Shown here one piece after another: positions 45,830 to 55,080 of a DNA stretch of 64,000 bases; positions within the stretch are counted from its first letter, which is position 1; each line of letters opens with the position of its first letter. This DNA comes from Burkholderia catarinensis (GTDB lineage: Bacteria; Pseudomonadota; Gammaproteobacteria; Burkholderiales; Burkholderiaceae). The notes below the pieces were generated by a model. That model did not search any database. It was given only the letters and a program-made list of their open reading frames with translations, and was not told the DNA's origin. The position numbers and the translations under genes were made by a program. The stretch covers positions 124,001 to 188,000 of the forward strand of contig NZ_MDEQ02000005.1 of assembly GCF_001883705.2 (NCBI RefSeq). Direction: 5' to 3'.

Positions 45830-46726
45830 TTACCTGCCCTTTTTCGCGCGTGTCCGGATCGCCTTCCCTGCGCTGGCTCGTTGCGCGTCGACGAGCCGCA
45901 CGAATGCATCGGCGACCGCGTTGCCGGCCGTGTTCCATGCCAACCGCACGGAGCGATGCAGCCTGGGCGACAGTTCCAGCACGCGGCCGCCGAACGGCGT
46001 GTACGTGAGCGTGATGCGCGGAACGATCGACACGCCCATGCCGGCCTCCGCCATCGACAGAATGGTGCGCATCTCGACCACGTTGAACGCGGCCCGAAGC
46101 GGCGCGCCGCCACGCGCGAAGTAATCCGCGATCACCGGCCCGCATCCTCCCTTCGAAAAAATGAACGGCGCCGCGGACAACTGTTTTGCTGACACGCTCT
46201 TGCGGCCGGCGAACATGCCGTCTGCCGCCACCGCGACAAAATCCTCGTCGAGCAGCGGCAGATTGTTCGCGAACGTCTTCGTGCCCGCCACCACGCCGAC
46301 GTCCGCGGTACCGTCTTCGATCCACCCTTCGACCTCGCTGTCCGTGCCTTCGAGCAGCACCGCCGATACGCCCTGGTGCATCTCCTTCAACGCCTCGAGC
46401 GCGGGGACGACGAACGCCAGCGAGACGCTCGGCAGCGACGCGACCACCAGCTTTCCTTCGAGCTTGCCGCGCGACAGGCTGAACTGCTGGCGCAACATCT
46501 GCGCTTCGCGCACCACGTTCTGGACGTAAGGCCACAGGCGTTCGCCGGCCGCCGTCAGCACGACCGGCTGCCGGTCGCGCCAGAGCAGCTTGACCTGCGT
46601 GATGTCCTCCAGTTCGGTCAGCGCATGACTGATCGCGGATTGACTGCGGCTGAGCCGGTCGGCCGCGGCCGTGAGCGAGCCGAGTTCGACTACGGCGGCC
46701 AGTGCCTGCAGCTGGGCAAGCGTCAT
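45830..46726 (-). CDS. LysR-family regulator
   Basis: 298 residues with an N-terminal winged helix LAQLQALAAVVELGSLTAAADRLSRSQSAISHALTELEDI and an intact effector domain. AGGAGA sits 4 bp before the ATG at 46726. The upstream palindrome CATGAT-N10-ATCATG (46760-46781) is a plausible self- and target-binding site (T-N11-A type). It is divergent from the TSUP gene at 47159. Confidence 0.85.
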   Translation of the reverse strand: MTLAQLQALAAVVELGSLTAAADRLSRSQSAISHALTELEDITQVKLLWRDRQPVVLTAAGERLWPYVQNVVREAQMLRQQFSLSRGKLEGKLVVASLPSVSLAFVVPALEALKEMHQGVSAVLLEGTDSEVEGWIEDGTADVGVVAGTKTFANNLPLLDEDFVAVAADGMFAGRKSVSAKQLSAAPFIFSKGGCGPVIADYFARGGAPLRAAFNVVEMRTILSMAEAGMGVSIVPRITLTYTPFGGRVLELSPRLHRSVRLAWNTAGNAVADAFVRLVDAQRASAGKAIRTRAKKGR

Positions 46727-46759
46727 CGAATCTCCTTGTTTCGGGATATGTAGGCTTCG

Positions 46760-46781
46760 CATGATACGGTGATGCATCATG
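46760..46781. promoter_or_regulatory. LysR-type palindrome CATGAT-N10-ATCATG
   Basis: Perfect inverted repeat in the AT-rich divergent region, 34 bp before the LysR start. Its T-N11-A core suits LysR binding. The rest of the 432-bp spacer 46727-47158 contains no gene. Confidence 0.55.
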
Positions 46782-46798
46782 AATTATATTGAATCAAG

Positions 46799-46841
46799 GC
46801 AGAGCGGCGGCACGGCAGACGGTGCCGCGCGTGGCCTCTGC
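46799..46841 (+). repeat. Nested inverted repeat (hairpin) upstream of the TSUP gene
   Basis: GCAGAG (46799) ... CTCTGC (46836) encloses GCGGCAC (46807) ... GTGCCGC (46822), an 8-nt loop. It may form a stem in an mRNA leader if the TSUP promoter lies in the AT-rich part at 46780-46795. No poly-U follows. Confidence 0.4.
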
Positions 46842-47158
46842 GCTGCCTAGTCGTCAAGCCGAACGTCCTCGGCGGCGCTCGGGTAAGATGCACGCTCGAT
46901 CCGACGCGTCGCTTGCATGCGCACCCGGCCGGCGGTCGAGCATTCATGTTGAATCACGCCGCCGCGTTGCTCATGCTGTCCGGCGCGACCTGCCGGCGTG
47001 AATCCGGGCCGCGCACCCGCCGGCCGCACACAAGGCGGCGCCATGCGATCGGACGACCGGTTCACGCCAGACCAAAACGAATGCGTGCAAAGCGCACGCG
47101 ACCGCAGCGGGTTCCATCGACCGCGCTCGCTGCCGGATATGCCGCGACATGCCACCCC

Positions 47159-48007
47159 ATGATTCATTTCAATCTGACTGAAGGCGTGCTGGTCTCCAGC
47201 CTGCAAGGGCTGACTCCGCTCGACCTGGCCGGCATCGCCGTTGCGCTGCTGCTCGGCGGCATGGCCAAGGGGATCACAGGCATCGGCGTGCCGCTGATCG
47301 CGATGCCGATACTCAGCCAGTTCCTGCCGATCCGGCATGCGGTGCTGCTGCTGTCGATGCCGATCATCCTCGGCAACATTCCGCAGGCGCTGGAAGGCGG
47401 CCAGGTGCTGGCGACGGCACGGAAGATCGCCGCGCCGATCGCGGGCACCGTGATCGGCAATATCGTCGGCGTGGCGATCCTGCTCTCGCTCAATCCGGGT
47501 CACGCGCAGGCGGCATCCGGCGCGCTGCTGATCGTGGCCGCGACGCTGATGCTCGCCGCGCCGAAGCTCAACCTGCCGGACGCGTGGCGCAAGCCGGTCG
47601 GTTTCGCGCTCGGCTTCGGGGCGGCGCTGATGGAAAGCATCGCGTCGGTTCCGGGCCCGCTGCTTGCCACCTACCTGATTTCGTCGGGCGCGACCGGCCG
47701 CGAATTCACGAAGCAGATCGCGATCATCCTGGTGGTATCGATCGTCACGCTGATCACGACGTTCAGCGGTGCCGCGCACGCGAGCGCCGCCGACCTGGCG
47801 ATCTCGGCGGCGGCCAGCCTGCCGGCCCTTGCCGGCATGTGGCTCGTTCGCCCGCTGCGAGACAAGATGTCGCCCCGGATCTTCAGGATGGTCGTCCTGC
47901 TGTTCGTGCTCGCCGCGGCATCGCAGATGATCTGGAAATCGGGCGTGCTCCGGCACGGCGGATCGCACGTCGGTCAGATGGATGGCGCGCACACCGGCAA
48001 GAACTAG
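47159..48007 (+). CDS. TSUP/TauE-SafE-family membrane permease
   Basis: 282 residues with about eight hydrophobic helices. The repeat halves open with LLLGGMAKGITGIGVPLIAMPILSQF and FALGFGAALMESIASVPGPLLATYLISSG, typical of TSUP (formerly DUF81). Family members export or import sulfite, sulfoacetate, taurine and similar organic anions. The start at 47159 gives the family N terminus. The divergent LysR is a likely regulator. Confidence 0.82.
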   Translation: MIHFNLTEGVLVSSLQGLTPLDLAGIAVALLLGGMAKGITGIGVPLIAMPILSQFLPIRHAVLLLSMPIILGNIPQALEGGQVLATARKIAAPIAGTVIGNIVGVAILLSLNPGHAQAASGALLIVAATLMLAAPKLNLPDAWRKPVGFALGFGAALMESIASVPGPLLATYLISSGATGREFTKQIAIILVVSIVTLITTFSGAAHASAADLAISAAASLPALAGMWLVRPLRDKMSPRIFRMVVLLFVLAAASQMIWKSGVLRHGGSHVGQMDGAHTGKN

Positions 48008-48189
48008 CAGTCGGCGCGCCGCCATCCATCGCGCATGCGTTCTGAAAGCTGCCAGGCGTAGTATTCGCGCACCCGGCGTATCGCCCCGCCCGACGCTACA
48101 CCGTGAGACGGCGCGAACGATACGCTGCCGACATGGCTGTTCGCACGCTGATGCCGACGTCAGCGCTGCCCCGTTTTCAGGGACACGAA

Positions 48190-48270
48190 ATGGAAACCTA
48201 TGTATTGCTGGGCTGTGGACTCGGCCTTGGCCTGTTGATCGCGATCTGGGGCATCTGGTCGCTCAGATAA
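48190..48270 (+). CDS. Candidate 26-residue membrane peptide
   Basis: METYVLLGCGLGLGLLIAIW followed by GIWSLR and stop TAA. AGGGA lies 6 bp upstream of the ATG. The single-helix shape with a basic end is typical of small membrane proteins, but the stretch 48008-48429 has no other gene to anchor it. Evidence is limited to the ORF, ribosome site and hydrophobicity. Confidence 0.4.
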   Translation: METYVLLGCGLGLGLLIAIWGIWSLR

Positions 48271-48429
48271 GCCGCGCAAGCCCCGTCCATGCGCAAGCAA
48301 TCCGTATGGAGATGGATGGGGAATTGTAGTCTGCGGCGACGTTCTCCACGAATTGATTCGCACTCCGATTCAGCGAGCCGGAAACGACACTTCCACGAGG
48401 AAAGTGCCGGATGAATCCGGCGACATCGG

Positions 48430-49410
48430 TCACCTCATGTGCCGCTTCCCTTTAGAAAGCAGGCGCGACCGGGCATCACCGAATCGCGCGCACTCGGCCT
48501 TGAGCCAGTCCGAAAAGGCCACGGTACGCGGATCGTCCGGGTTGCGGGAAAGCAGCATGTAGCGCGCCGGCGCACGCACGTGCATTCCGAAGACATCGAC
48601 CAGCCGTCCGCTCGCGATCTCGTCATGCACCAGCGCCGCGCGCCCCATCGCGACACCCTGATGGTTCAACGCGGCCGTGATGGCCAGGCTCGAGAAATTG
48701 AACTGAGGCCCGTCCAGATGCGCGATCCACGCCGGCCGGATTTCCTCCAGCCACGTGCGCCACTCGACGAATTCCGGTGCGCCGACCCACGGCGCGGCAT
48801 CGTGCAGCAACACGACGCCGTCGAGCGACTCCCCGCTGGCGAACGACGGATGCTGCGCCAGATATGCAGGCGTGGCGACCGGAAACAGGATTTCGTCGAG
48901 GATGACGTCGGCATGCAGCCGACCATATTGCTCCGGGTCGTAGCGCACCGCCACGTCGATGTCGTCGGTCTCCATGGCCTGGCGGTCCAGCACCTGGAAC
49001 TCGGCTTGCATGCGAACCGACACGCCCGGCTGTTGCCGGTGAAACTCGGTCAGGCGCGGCATCAGCCATTGCAGCGCGAGCGACGGGAGACAACTTACCT
49101 GGAGCGGCGCATCCGACATGCCGAGCGCCTGAAGCGTGCGATTGATGTCGATGAACGCGCTCGACATCGTCCCGAGCAGGATCGCGCCCTTCGCAGTCAG
49201 CTTCAGCCCGCGCGCCTGGCGCACGAACAGCGGATAACCCAGCCGGTCCTCCAGATGCCGGATCTGCTGGCTCACGGCGCTTTGCGTCAGGTTGAACGCC
49301 TGCGCCGTCTTCGTGAAGCTCAGCAGCCGGCCGGCGGTTTCAAAACAGAGCAAGGCACCGAGGATCGAACCGTCCAGTCGCATAGATATAAGTCGAACTA
49401 ATGCATTCAT
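48430..49410 (-). CDS. DsdC-like LysR activator of D-serine catabolism
   Basis: 326 residues. The N terminus (MNALVRLISMRLDGSILGALLCFETAGRLLSFTKTAQAFNLTQSAVSQQIRHLEDRLG) aligns by eye with E. coli DsdC, and VAMGRAALVHDEIASGRLVDVFG matches its effector domain end. It is divergent from dsdA with an 82-bp spacer, as dsdC is near dsdA in E. coli. An ATG at 49383 could be the start instead. Confidence 0.82.
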   Translation of the reverse strand: MNALVRLISMRLDGSILGALLCFETAGRLLSFTKTAQAFNLTQSAVSQQIRHLEDRLGYPLFVRQARGLKLTAKGAILLGTMSSAFIDINRTLQALGMSDAPLQVSCLPSLALQWLMPRLTEFHRQQPGVSVRMQAEFQVLDRQAMETDDIDVAVRYDPEQYGRLHADVILDEILFPVATPAYLAQHPSFASGESLDGVVLLHDAAPWVGAPEFVEWRTWLEEIRPAWIAHLDGPQFNFSSLAITAALNHQGVAMGRAALVHDEIASGRLVDVFGMHVRAPARYMLLSRNPDDPRTVAFSDWLKAECARFGDARSRLLSKGKRHMR

Positions 49411-49492
49411 TAGAAATCGGCGCTTTTGCGCAACTGTCGCGAATCGTAGCATTTCAGGCCTGTATTCCACTCAACGAACACAAGGCCGATCC

Positions 49493-50818
49493 GTGACCGC
49501 CATGCTCCAACCTGCCGATCTATTAGAAAAACTGCAATCACGCCACCCGCTGCTGTGGCTGAACCCCACTGCCGGCAGCCCGTTGCCGCCGGACGCACCC
49601 TCGTTCGACGCCATCGCGATGGCCGAAGCGAGGCTGGCGCGATGCGAACCGCTGATGGCCGAGCTGTTTCCCGAGCTCGCGGCAAGTGCGGGAAAAATCG
49701 AATCGCCGCTGATGCGTGCGGATAGCTTGCAGCGCGCGTTGTCGCACCCGGCCGACGCGCACGGCACCTGGTTCATCAAGCGCGACGACGCATTGCCGAT
49801 CGCCGGTTCGATCAAGGCGCGCGGCGGCTTTCATGAAGTACTCGCGCTCGCGGAATCGATCGCGATCGAACACGGGCTGCTCGATCCTGCGGGAGACCGG
49901 CGCATCCTCGCGTCGAGCGCCGCTCGCGAGCTGTTTGCCGCGCACACCGTCATCGTGGGCAGCACCGGCAATCTTGGCCTGAGCATCGGTGTGATGGCCG
50001 CCGCGCTGGGGTTCGAGTCGGTCGTCCACATGTCGACCGATGCGAAGCCGTGGAAGAAGGCACGCCTGAGAAAACGCGGCGTTCGCGTGGTCGAGCACGA
50101 CGGCGATTACGCGCAAGCCGTCGCGGCCGGACGATCGCAGGCGCACAATCGCCCACGCTGCCATTTCGTCGACGACGAAGGCTCGCTGATGCTGTTCCTC
50201 GGCTACGCCGCAAGCGCCCGGCATCTCGCCGCGCAGCTCGCCGAGTCGGGCCGCAGCGTGGACGCGGCGCATCCGCTCTTCGTCCATATCCCGTGCGGTG
50301 TCGGCGGCGCGCCGGGAGGAATCACGTATGGCCTCAAGGCGCTTTTCGGCGAGCACGTGCATTGCTTTTTTGCCGAGCCGGTCGCTTCGCCATGCATGCT
50401 GGTCCAGTTGGCCGCCGGTCCCCGGCAGCCGGTGTCCGTCTACGACGTCGGGCTCGACAACCGGACCGAGGCAGACGGCCTGGCCGTCGCGCAGGCATCG
50501 CATCTTGTCAGCCCGCTGATGGCCGCCCTGCTGTCCGGCGTCTTCACCGTCAGCGACGAGCAGCTCTACGCGCAACTGCTCGCGGTTCAGCGCGCCACCG
50601 GGGTGGAACTGGAGCCGTCCGCCGCCACTGCCGTCGGCGGCCCGGGCTGGCTGACCCGGTCGCCGGTCGGCCGTGACTACGTGCGTCGCCACGCGATCGA
50701 CCTGCACCGATCGACGCACGTCATCTGGGCGACGGGCGGCTCGCTCGTTCCGCCGGAAGAACACCGCCGCTTCCAGTCGCATGCGAACGCGCTCGCCGGT
50801 GCCGCGCCCGGCGCGTGA
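49493..50818 (+). CDS. dsdA: D-serine ammonia-lyase
   Basis: 441 residues (E. coli 442), PLP-dependent fold type II. The PLP Lys is Lys108 in LPIAGSIKARGGFHE; the phosphate-binding loop is VGSTGNLGLSIGV. It converts D-serine to pyruvate and ammonia. GTG at 49493 has AAGG at correct distance; ATG at 49502 is possible. Expression is probably induced through the divergent DsdC-like protein. Confidence 0.9.
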   Translation: MTAMLQPADLLEKLQSRHPLLWLNPTAGSPLPPDAPSFDAIAMAEARLARCEPLMAELFPELAASAGKIESPLMRADSLQRALSHPADAHGTWFIKRDDALPIAGSIKARGGFHEVLALAESIAIEHGLLDPAGDRRILASSAARELFAAHTVIVGSTGNLGLSIGVMAAALGFESVVHMSTDAKPWKKARLRKRGVRVVEHDGDYAQAVAAGRSQAHNRPRCHFVDDEGSLMLFLGYAASARHLAAQLAESGRSVDAAHPLFVHIPCGVGGAPGGITYGLKALFGEHVHCFFAEPVASPCMLVQLAAGPRQPVSVYDVGLDNRTEADGLAVAQASHLVSPLMAALLSGVFTVSDEQLYAQLLAVQRATGVELEPSAATAVGGPGWLTRSPVGRDYVRRHAIDLHRSTHVIWATGGSLVPPEEHRRFQSHANALAGAAPGA

Positions 50819-50890
50819 TGCGTGATGCGTGGCGTGATGCGTTCGGCCCCGTGTCCTGCCCTGTTCCCGAAGACGCGTTAGACTGTCCGG

Positions 50891-51148
50891 ATGGAACAAT
50901 GCCGTTATTGCCAGAGAATCCGCGATGATTGGGATTGCCACGGGGACGAATGCCGCCGGGCAATCGCCAAGGCGCTGCGCCGGCAGCGCGCGGGCCTGCC
51001 GATGGTGCCCGATCGCATCCGCAACGAACTGCCGTCCGGCGCGCCGACCCAGCAGGTGATCGCCGTCCTGTCGCGGCAGCGCCTGCGCGCGCGCCGCGGC
51101 AACGAGGAACGCCGGGAGCGCAAGGAAATCGACGACGACGGCGTCTGA
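50891..51148 (+). CDS. Small cysteine-containing hypothetical protein
   Basis: 85 residues: MEQCRYCQRIRDDWDCHGDECRRAIAKAL, then a basic, Arg-rich C terminus. The CxxC...CxxxxC spacing suggests a small zinc-binding module. No strong ribosome-binding site. Nothing known recognised. Confidence 0.6.
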   Translation: MEQCRYCQRIRDDWDCHGDECRRAIAKALRRQRAGLPMVPDRIRNELPSGAPTQQVIAVLSRQRLRARRGNEERRERKEIDDDGV

Positions 51149-51436
51149 TCCGGCAACCTCGCAGCCCGCCCGCGTCATCCCCGCCCCCGTCTTCGCCCGC
51201 CGCCGCCGGGCACCCGCCCGTGCACGCCCTCGGCGCCGCTTGTACCGCCCCCTCTCCATGCGAATCCGGCAACACCGGATAGGGACGGAACACATTTATC
51301 GCGAAATTATTGCCTCGGCCGCAACGATCTTTCGCCAAATCTCACGTTTACCCTAGGTCAACCGACGCCTACGATGTAATCAACCGCTTACGACATGGTG
51401 TCGAACGCGGAAAGCCAATAAACATCGGAGGTCATC

Positions 51437-51736
51437 ATGAAATCGCTCGTTTCCGCAGTCGTTGCCGCTGTTGCCCTGTCCGCCTCGTTCGGCGCATTCG
51501 CACAAAGCACCGTGACCCGCGCCCAGGTGCGCAACGAACTGATCCAGCTCGAAAACGCCGGCTACAAGCCGGCCGTGTCGAGCCCGCACTACCCGGCCGA
51601 CATCGAGGCGGCACAAGCCCGCGTGCGCGGTGCCGACAATACCGGCTACGGTGCGCAACCGGCCGCGACCGTCGAGGGCGGCGCACCGGCCGCCAAGGTG
51701 CAAAGCCCGCGCGACTCGGTCTACTTCGGCCACTAA
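51437..51736 (+). CDS. DUF4148 periplasmic protein
   Basis: 99 residues: Sec signal MKSLVSAVVAAVALSASFGAFA, then VTRAQVRNELIQLENAGYKPAVSSPHYPADIEAAQARV, the DUF4148 domain frequent in Burkholderia. GGAGG precedes the ATG. Function unknown. Followed by a strong terminator at 51773. Confidence 0.87.
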   Translation: MKSLVSAVVAAVALSASFGAFAQSTVTRAQVRNELIQLENAGYKPAVSSPHYPADIEAAQARVRGADNTGYGAQPAATVEGGAPAAKVQSPRDSVYFGH

Positions 51737-51772
51737 GCCCGCCGCTGCGCGCCCCGCGCGTAGTCCGCACCT

Positions 51773-51804
51773 GCAACGAGCCCGTCCCGCGACGGGCTCG
51801 TTGC
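51773..51804. terminator. Strong intrinsic terminator (14-bp perfect stem)
   Basis: GCAACGAGCCCGTC-ccgc-GACGGGCTCGTTGC between the convergent DUF4148 and cyclase genes. Only a weak T-run follows (GTTTGC). It may act in both directions. Confidence 0.75.
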
Positions 51805-51834
51805 GTTTGCACCGCTCGCGTCGGCAACCACCCG

Positions 51835-53610
51835 TCACCGGCTGCCGCCCGATGCGACGCAACCGGTTTCGTCCGTCGCGGTGCCGCCGCCGACCAGTTC
51901 CTGATAGCGCACGTACGCGCACTGCGCGGACGCCTTCGCCGCGTACATCGCCGCGTCGGCCTTGACGAGCAGTTCCTCGGCCGATGCGCCGTCGGCCGGA
52001 AACTCGCTGACGCCGATGCTCGCGCCGACGGCCACGCGCCGGTCGCCGAATTCCAGCTCCTCGGCCATCACGATCTGGATGCGCGACGCGACATCGCCGA
52101 TCACCGCCGGTGAACGCACGTCCGAGATCAGCACGACGAATTCGTCGCCGCCGAGCCGCGCGACCATGTCGCCGCTGCGCAGCACGAGGCTCAGCCGCTT
52201 CGCGACCGCGACGAGCGTGCGGTCGCCGGCCGAGTGTCCGTGCTGGTCGTTGATCTGCTTGAAGCGGTCGAGATCGACGAACATCACCGCCAGCCCCTCG
52301 CCCACCGCGTCCGCATGCCGGATCGCGGCATCGAGATGCTCCATGAACAGCAGGCGATTCGGCAGCGCGGTCAGCGGATCGTGGCCGGCGAGGTGCGTAA
52401 GCTCCTGCTGCTTCGCGCGCAGCATCGCGACCTGCGTCCGGATCTCGACGCGCATGCTGTCGAAACAGCGCGCGAGCACGCCGATCTCGTCGGCGCGCCC
52501 GACCGGCAGCCGTTCGGCGGCCGGATCGTCGAACACGTGCGTCGCGGCGCGCGCGAGCGTCTGCAGCGGCCGCGTGATCGCGCGTGCGAACAGGATCGCG
52601 AGCACCACCGCCAGCACGCTCGACACGAGCACCATCCGGACGATCCGCTCGCCCAGCATGCCGGCCGGCGCCAGCACGTCCGCGAGCGGCCGCGCCATCC
52701 CGAGCACGACGAAGCGGTTGCCCTCGTCGTGCCCGAACGGCGTGCGCGAAAACGCAAACATCTGCCCCGGCGCCTGTTCGGGCTGCTCGAGGCCATTGAG
52801 CGTCACGTTCACGCGCGCGCTGTCGAACAGCGCGCGCGTGACGGCAAAGCGGTCCTGCATCAGCACGCGCCGGCCGCGATCGAAGCCGAACGCCTGCGCC
52901 GGATCGGGATGCACGAGGAAATCGCCCCACTCGTTCGCGAGATACACCGCATAGTCCTCCGGCAGATCGCGTTCGAGCCGGTCGAACACGCGCGACAGCT
53001 CGACATCGACGACGAGCGCGCCGACCGTCCGGCCCGAGGTGTCGACGACCGGCGTGCCCACGCGCAGGATCGGCAGCCCTTCGGCCGCGTGCGCCTCCGT
53101 CTCGTGGTTGATCGCGATTGGCGACAGGTAGATATGGCCGGGCGCCGTCGCGAGCGTATCGAATACATAGGATAACTGCCCTTTTTCCTGGAACGCGCTT
53201 TCGGGCAGCACGACGATGCCGTGCGCATCGCGATCGACGCGGACGTGTTCGAGCCCGAAATGCCCGCTCGCGATCAGGCGAACCTGCAGGTATTCCGGAT
53301 GATTTCTCATGAAGCTGCAGTACACCTGCTCGAGTCGCGTGCGTCGCGCGCGGTCGGGGTTGTCGCTGCCCGCGACGAGCGCGGACGACGGCAACTGCGC
53401 GAGCACGAGCGCATCAGCGGCGACGTCGGCGAGCGCGGTCGTGAAGCGCAGCCCGAGCAGTTGCGTCGACATCAGCAGACTGTGCTGCGCCTCCTGCACG
53501 AGCATCGCGCGGTTCGCGCGATACGTGTAGTAGCCGGTCGTGCCGGACGCGATCACGCCGATGCACGCGAACAGCACCGACAGCTTCGACGTGAGCCCGA
53601 GCCGGATCAT
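51835..53610 (-). CDS. Membrane diguanylate cyclase with periplasmic sensor domain
   Basis: 591 residues. Helix 1 is at about residues 10-30, then a periplasmic double-Cache-like region, a second helix (VLVSSVLAVVLAILFARAI), HAMP, and a GGDEF domain with LGGDEFVVL (487-491). An RSGD I-site at 478-481, 5 residues upstream, indicates product inhibition, so the cyclase is presumably active. No EAL domain. Its ATG overlaps the stop of the binding protein encoded upstream, so the two are co-translated. Confidence 0.87.
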   Translation of the reverse strand: MIRLGLTSKLSVLFACIGVIASGTTGYYTYRANRAMLVQEAQHSLLMSTQLLGLRFTTALADVAADALVLAQLPSSALVAGSDNPDRARRTRLEQVYCSFMRNHPEYLQVRLIASGHFGLEHVRVDRDAHGIVVLPESAFQEKGQLSYVFDTLATAPGHIYLSPIAINHETEAHAAEGLPILRVGTPVVDTSGRTVGALVVDVELSRVFDRLERDLPEDYAVYLANEWGDFLVHPDPAQAFGFDRGRRVLMQDRFAVTRALFDSARVNVTLNGLEQPEQAPGQMFAFSRTPFGHDEGNRFVVLGMARPLADVLAPAGMLGERIVRMVLVSSVLAVVLAILFARAITRPLQTLARAATHVFDDPAAERLPVGRADEIGVLARCFDSMRVEIRTQVAMLRAKQQELTHLAGHDPLTALPNRLLFMEHLDAAIRHADAVGEGLAVMFVDLDRFKQINDQHGHSAGDRTLVAVAKRLSLVLRSGDMVARLGGDEFVVLISDVRSPAVIGDVASRIQIVMAEELEFGDRRVAVGASIGVSEFPADGASAEELLVKADAAMYAAKASAQCAYVRYQELVGGGTATDETGCVASGGSR

Positions 53611-54737
53611 TTTCCGAACCACTCCGGCCGGTCGCCCGACACGATGCGGCTCCATAGCGATTCGCGCCGCGCGATGTCCTCGACAGGCTGGAGCCAAACG
53701 AGATGCTGGTGCCCGGTGTCGAGGCCCGGCGGCGGCTCGAGCGTGTTCGCGAGCCCCTGGCGGGCGGTCAGCAGCGCGCCGATCGCCGGTTCGAGCATGT
53801 AGTTGATCCACGCGAACGCGAGCTCGGGGCGTTGCGCGCCGCGCGTGACGGCCCAGCAGTCGAGCCACGCAAGCGCGCCTTCATCCGGGATCACGTAGCC
53901 GACGTCCGCGCCGGCGCGCCGCAACAGCTCGACCTGCTGCGTGCCGTAGTTGCCGAACATCAGCGCCGCGCGGTGCTGGACGAACAGCGCGGTCGCCTCT
54001 TCAGGAAGCGTGTAGTACGTCAGCAGGTTGCGGCGCAGTTCGATCAGCTTGCGCGCGACCGTGAGCGTCTGCGCGGGCGACAGGCGAAACGGATCGGGAT
54101 AGCCGAGCGCCAGTGCGGTGAACGAGAAGTTGTGCTGCGCGCTGTTGAAGTCGAGCACCTTGCCGCGGTAGCGCGGATTCCAAAGCTCCCGCATCGAGCG
54201 CGGCGCGGCCGGAACCAGCTTGCGGTCGTAGATCAGCCCCATCGACGAATACGTGAACGGGATCGCGTAGGTCGCGCCGTCCCGCACGAGGCCGCCGATC
54301 GTCGCGAGCTGCTGGAAGTTCGGCAACTGCCGCCGGCGGTTCGGGATGCGCGACAGGTCGATCGACGCGAGCAGGCGTTCGTGCGCATAGCGCTGGATCT
54401 CTGCCGTGTTCGCGGCCAGCACGTCGTACGGCGGCGGCGCGGCGCTGTGCATCCGCGCCCACAGCGCTTCGTCGGAATCGACGAACGTCACTTCGACACG
54501 CGCATGAAACTGCGCCTCGAATGCGCTGACGATATCGCCGTCCGCATAACCGGGCCATGCCAGCACGCGCAGCACGTTGTCGTTGACGGTTTCGGGAGAC
54601 GCGGCGAAGGCCGGCAGACCGGGCGCCAGTAAGCCCAATGTCAATATGACGAGCAGCCTGAGCACGGCGCCGCGAGCGCGCTCGCGTGCGCCGATTCCCC
54701 TGAACAATCGGACCCCGTGTGAATCGCCCGGCTGCAT
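53607..54737 (-). CDS. PotD/NspS-like periplasmic binding protein
   Basis: 376 residues with a signal sequence (LRLLVILTLGLLAPGLPAFA) and the polyamine-binding PotD fold: LRVLAWPGYADGDIVSAFEAQF, IPFTYSSMGLIYDRKL, MFGNYGTQQ and AWINYMLEP. No ABC permease or ATPase gene is linked; instead the diguanylate cyclase overlaps by 4 bp (ATGA). That is the layout of NspS-MbaA, where the binding protein reports polyamine levels to a c-di-GMP enzyme. Start at 54737 behind AAGGAAAG. Ligand unknown. Confidence 0.83.
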   Translation of the reverse strand: MQPGDSHGVRLFRGIGARERARGAVLRLLVILTLGLLAPGLPAFAASPETVNDNVLRVLAWPGYADGDIVSAFEAQFHARVEVTFVDSDEALWARMHSAAPPPYDVLAANTAEIQRYAHERLLASIDLSRIPNRRRQLPNFQQLATIGGLVRDGATYAIPFTYSSMGLIYDRKLVPAAPRSMRELWNPRYRGKVLDFNSAQHNFSFTALALGYPDPFRLSPAQTLTVARKLIELRRNLLTYYTLPEEATALFVQHRAALMFGNYGTQQVELLRRAGADVGYVIPDEGALAWLDCWAVTRGAQRPELAFAWINYMLEPAIGALLTARQGLANTLEPPPGLDTGHQHLVWLQPVEDIARRESLWSRIVSGDRPEWFGK

Positions 54738-55080
54738 TCGACTTTCCTTTTTCGAGTCGATGCGATATCCCGCAACGAGACCATAAAACGTACGGTCGCG
54801 CAATCGGAAGAAGCCGTATACGGCGCGTGCGCAGCGCGGTCAGGCCGGCCCGCTTCCGTGCCGGGAAACGAACGTCAGCGCCAGGCCTGCGTGAATTCCG
54901 TGATCACGCGCGACAGGTGCGCCCGCATCGCCTCGCGCACCTGCGTGCGGCTCACGCCCGACACGCGGCGGGCCGACCCGGCCGCGCTTTCCTTTTCGGG
55001 CCGCGCATCGGACAATGGCCGCGCCCGCCGGCGCGGCGCCACTCCGGCCCGTGCGCGGTGACGGCGCTGCGCCCTCGCCG
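54738..55080. other. Divergent spacer between binding-protein and MocR genes
   Basis: 343 bp without a recognised gene. It would hold the promoters of the potD-like/cyclase operon and the MocR gene and perhaps MocR-binding direct repeats; I did not identify these. Confidence 0.35.

Noticed and set aside
46913..47158. Upstream extension of the TSUP permease
   Set aside because: Arg-rich and not permease-like; the ATG at 47159 starts the family sequence.
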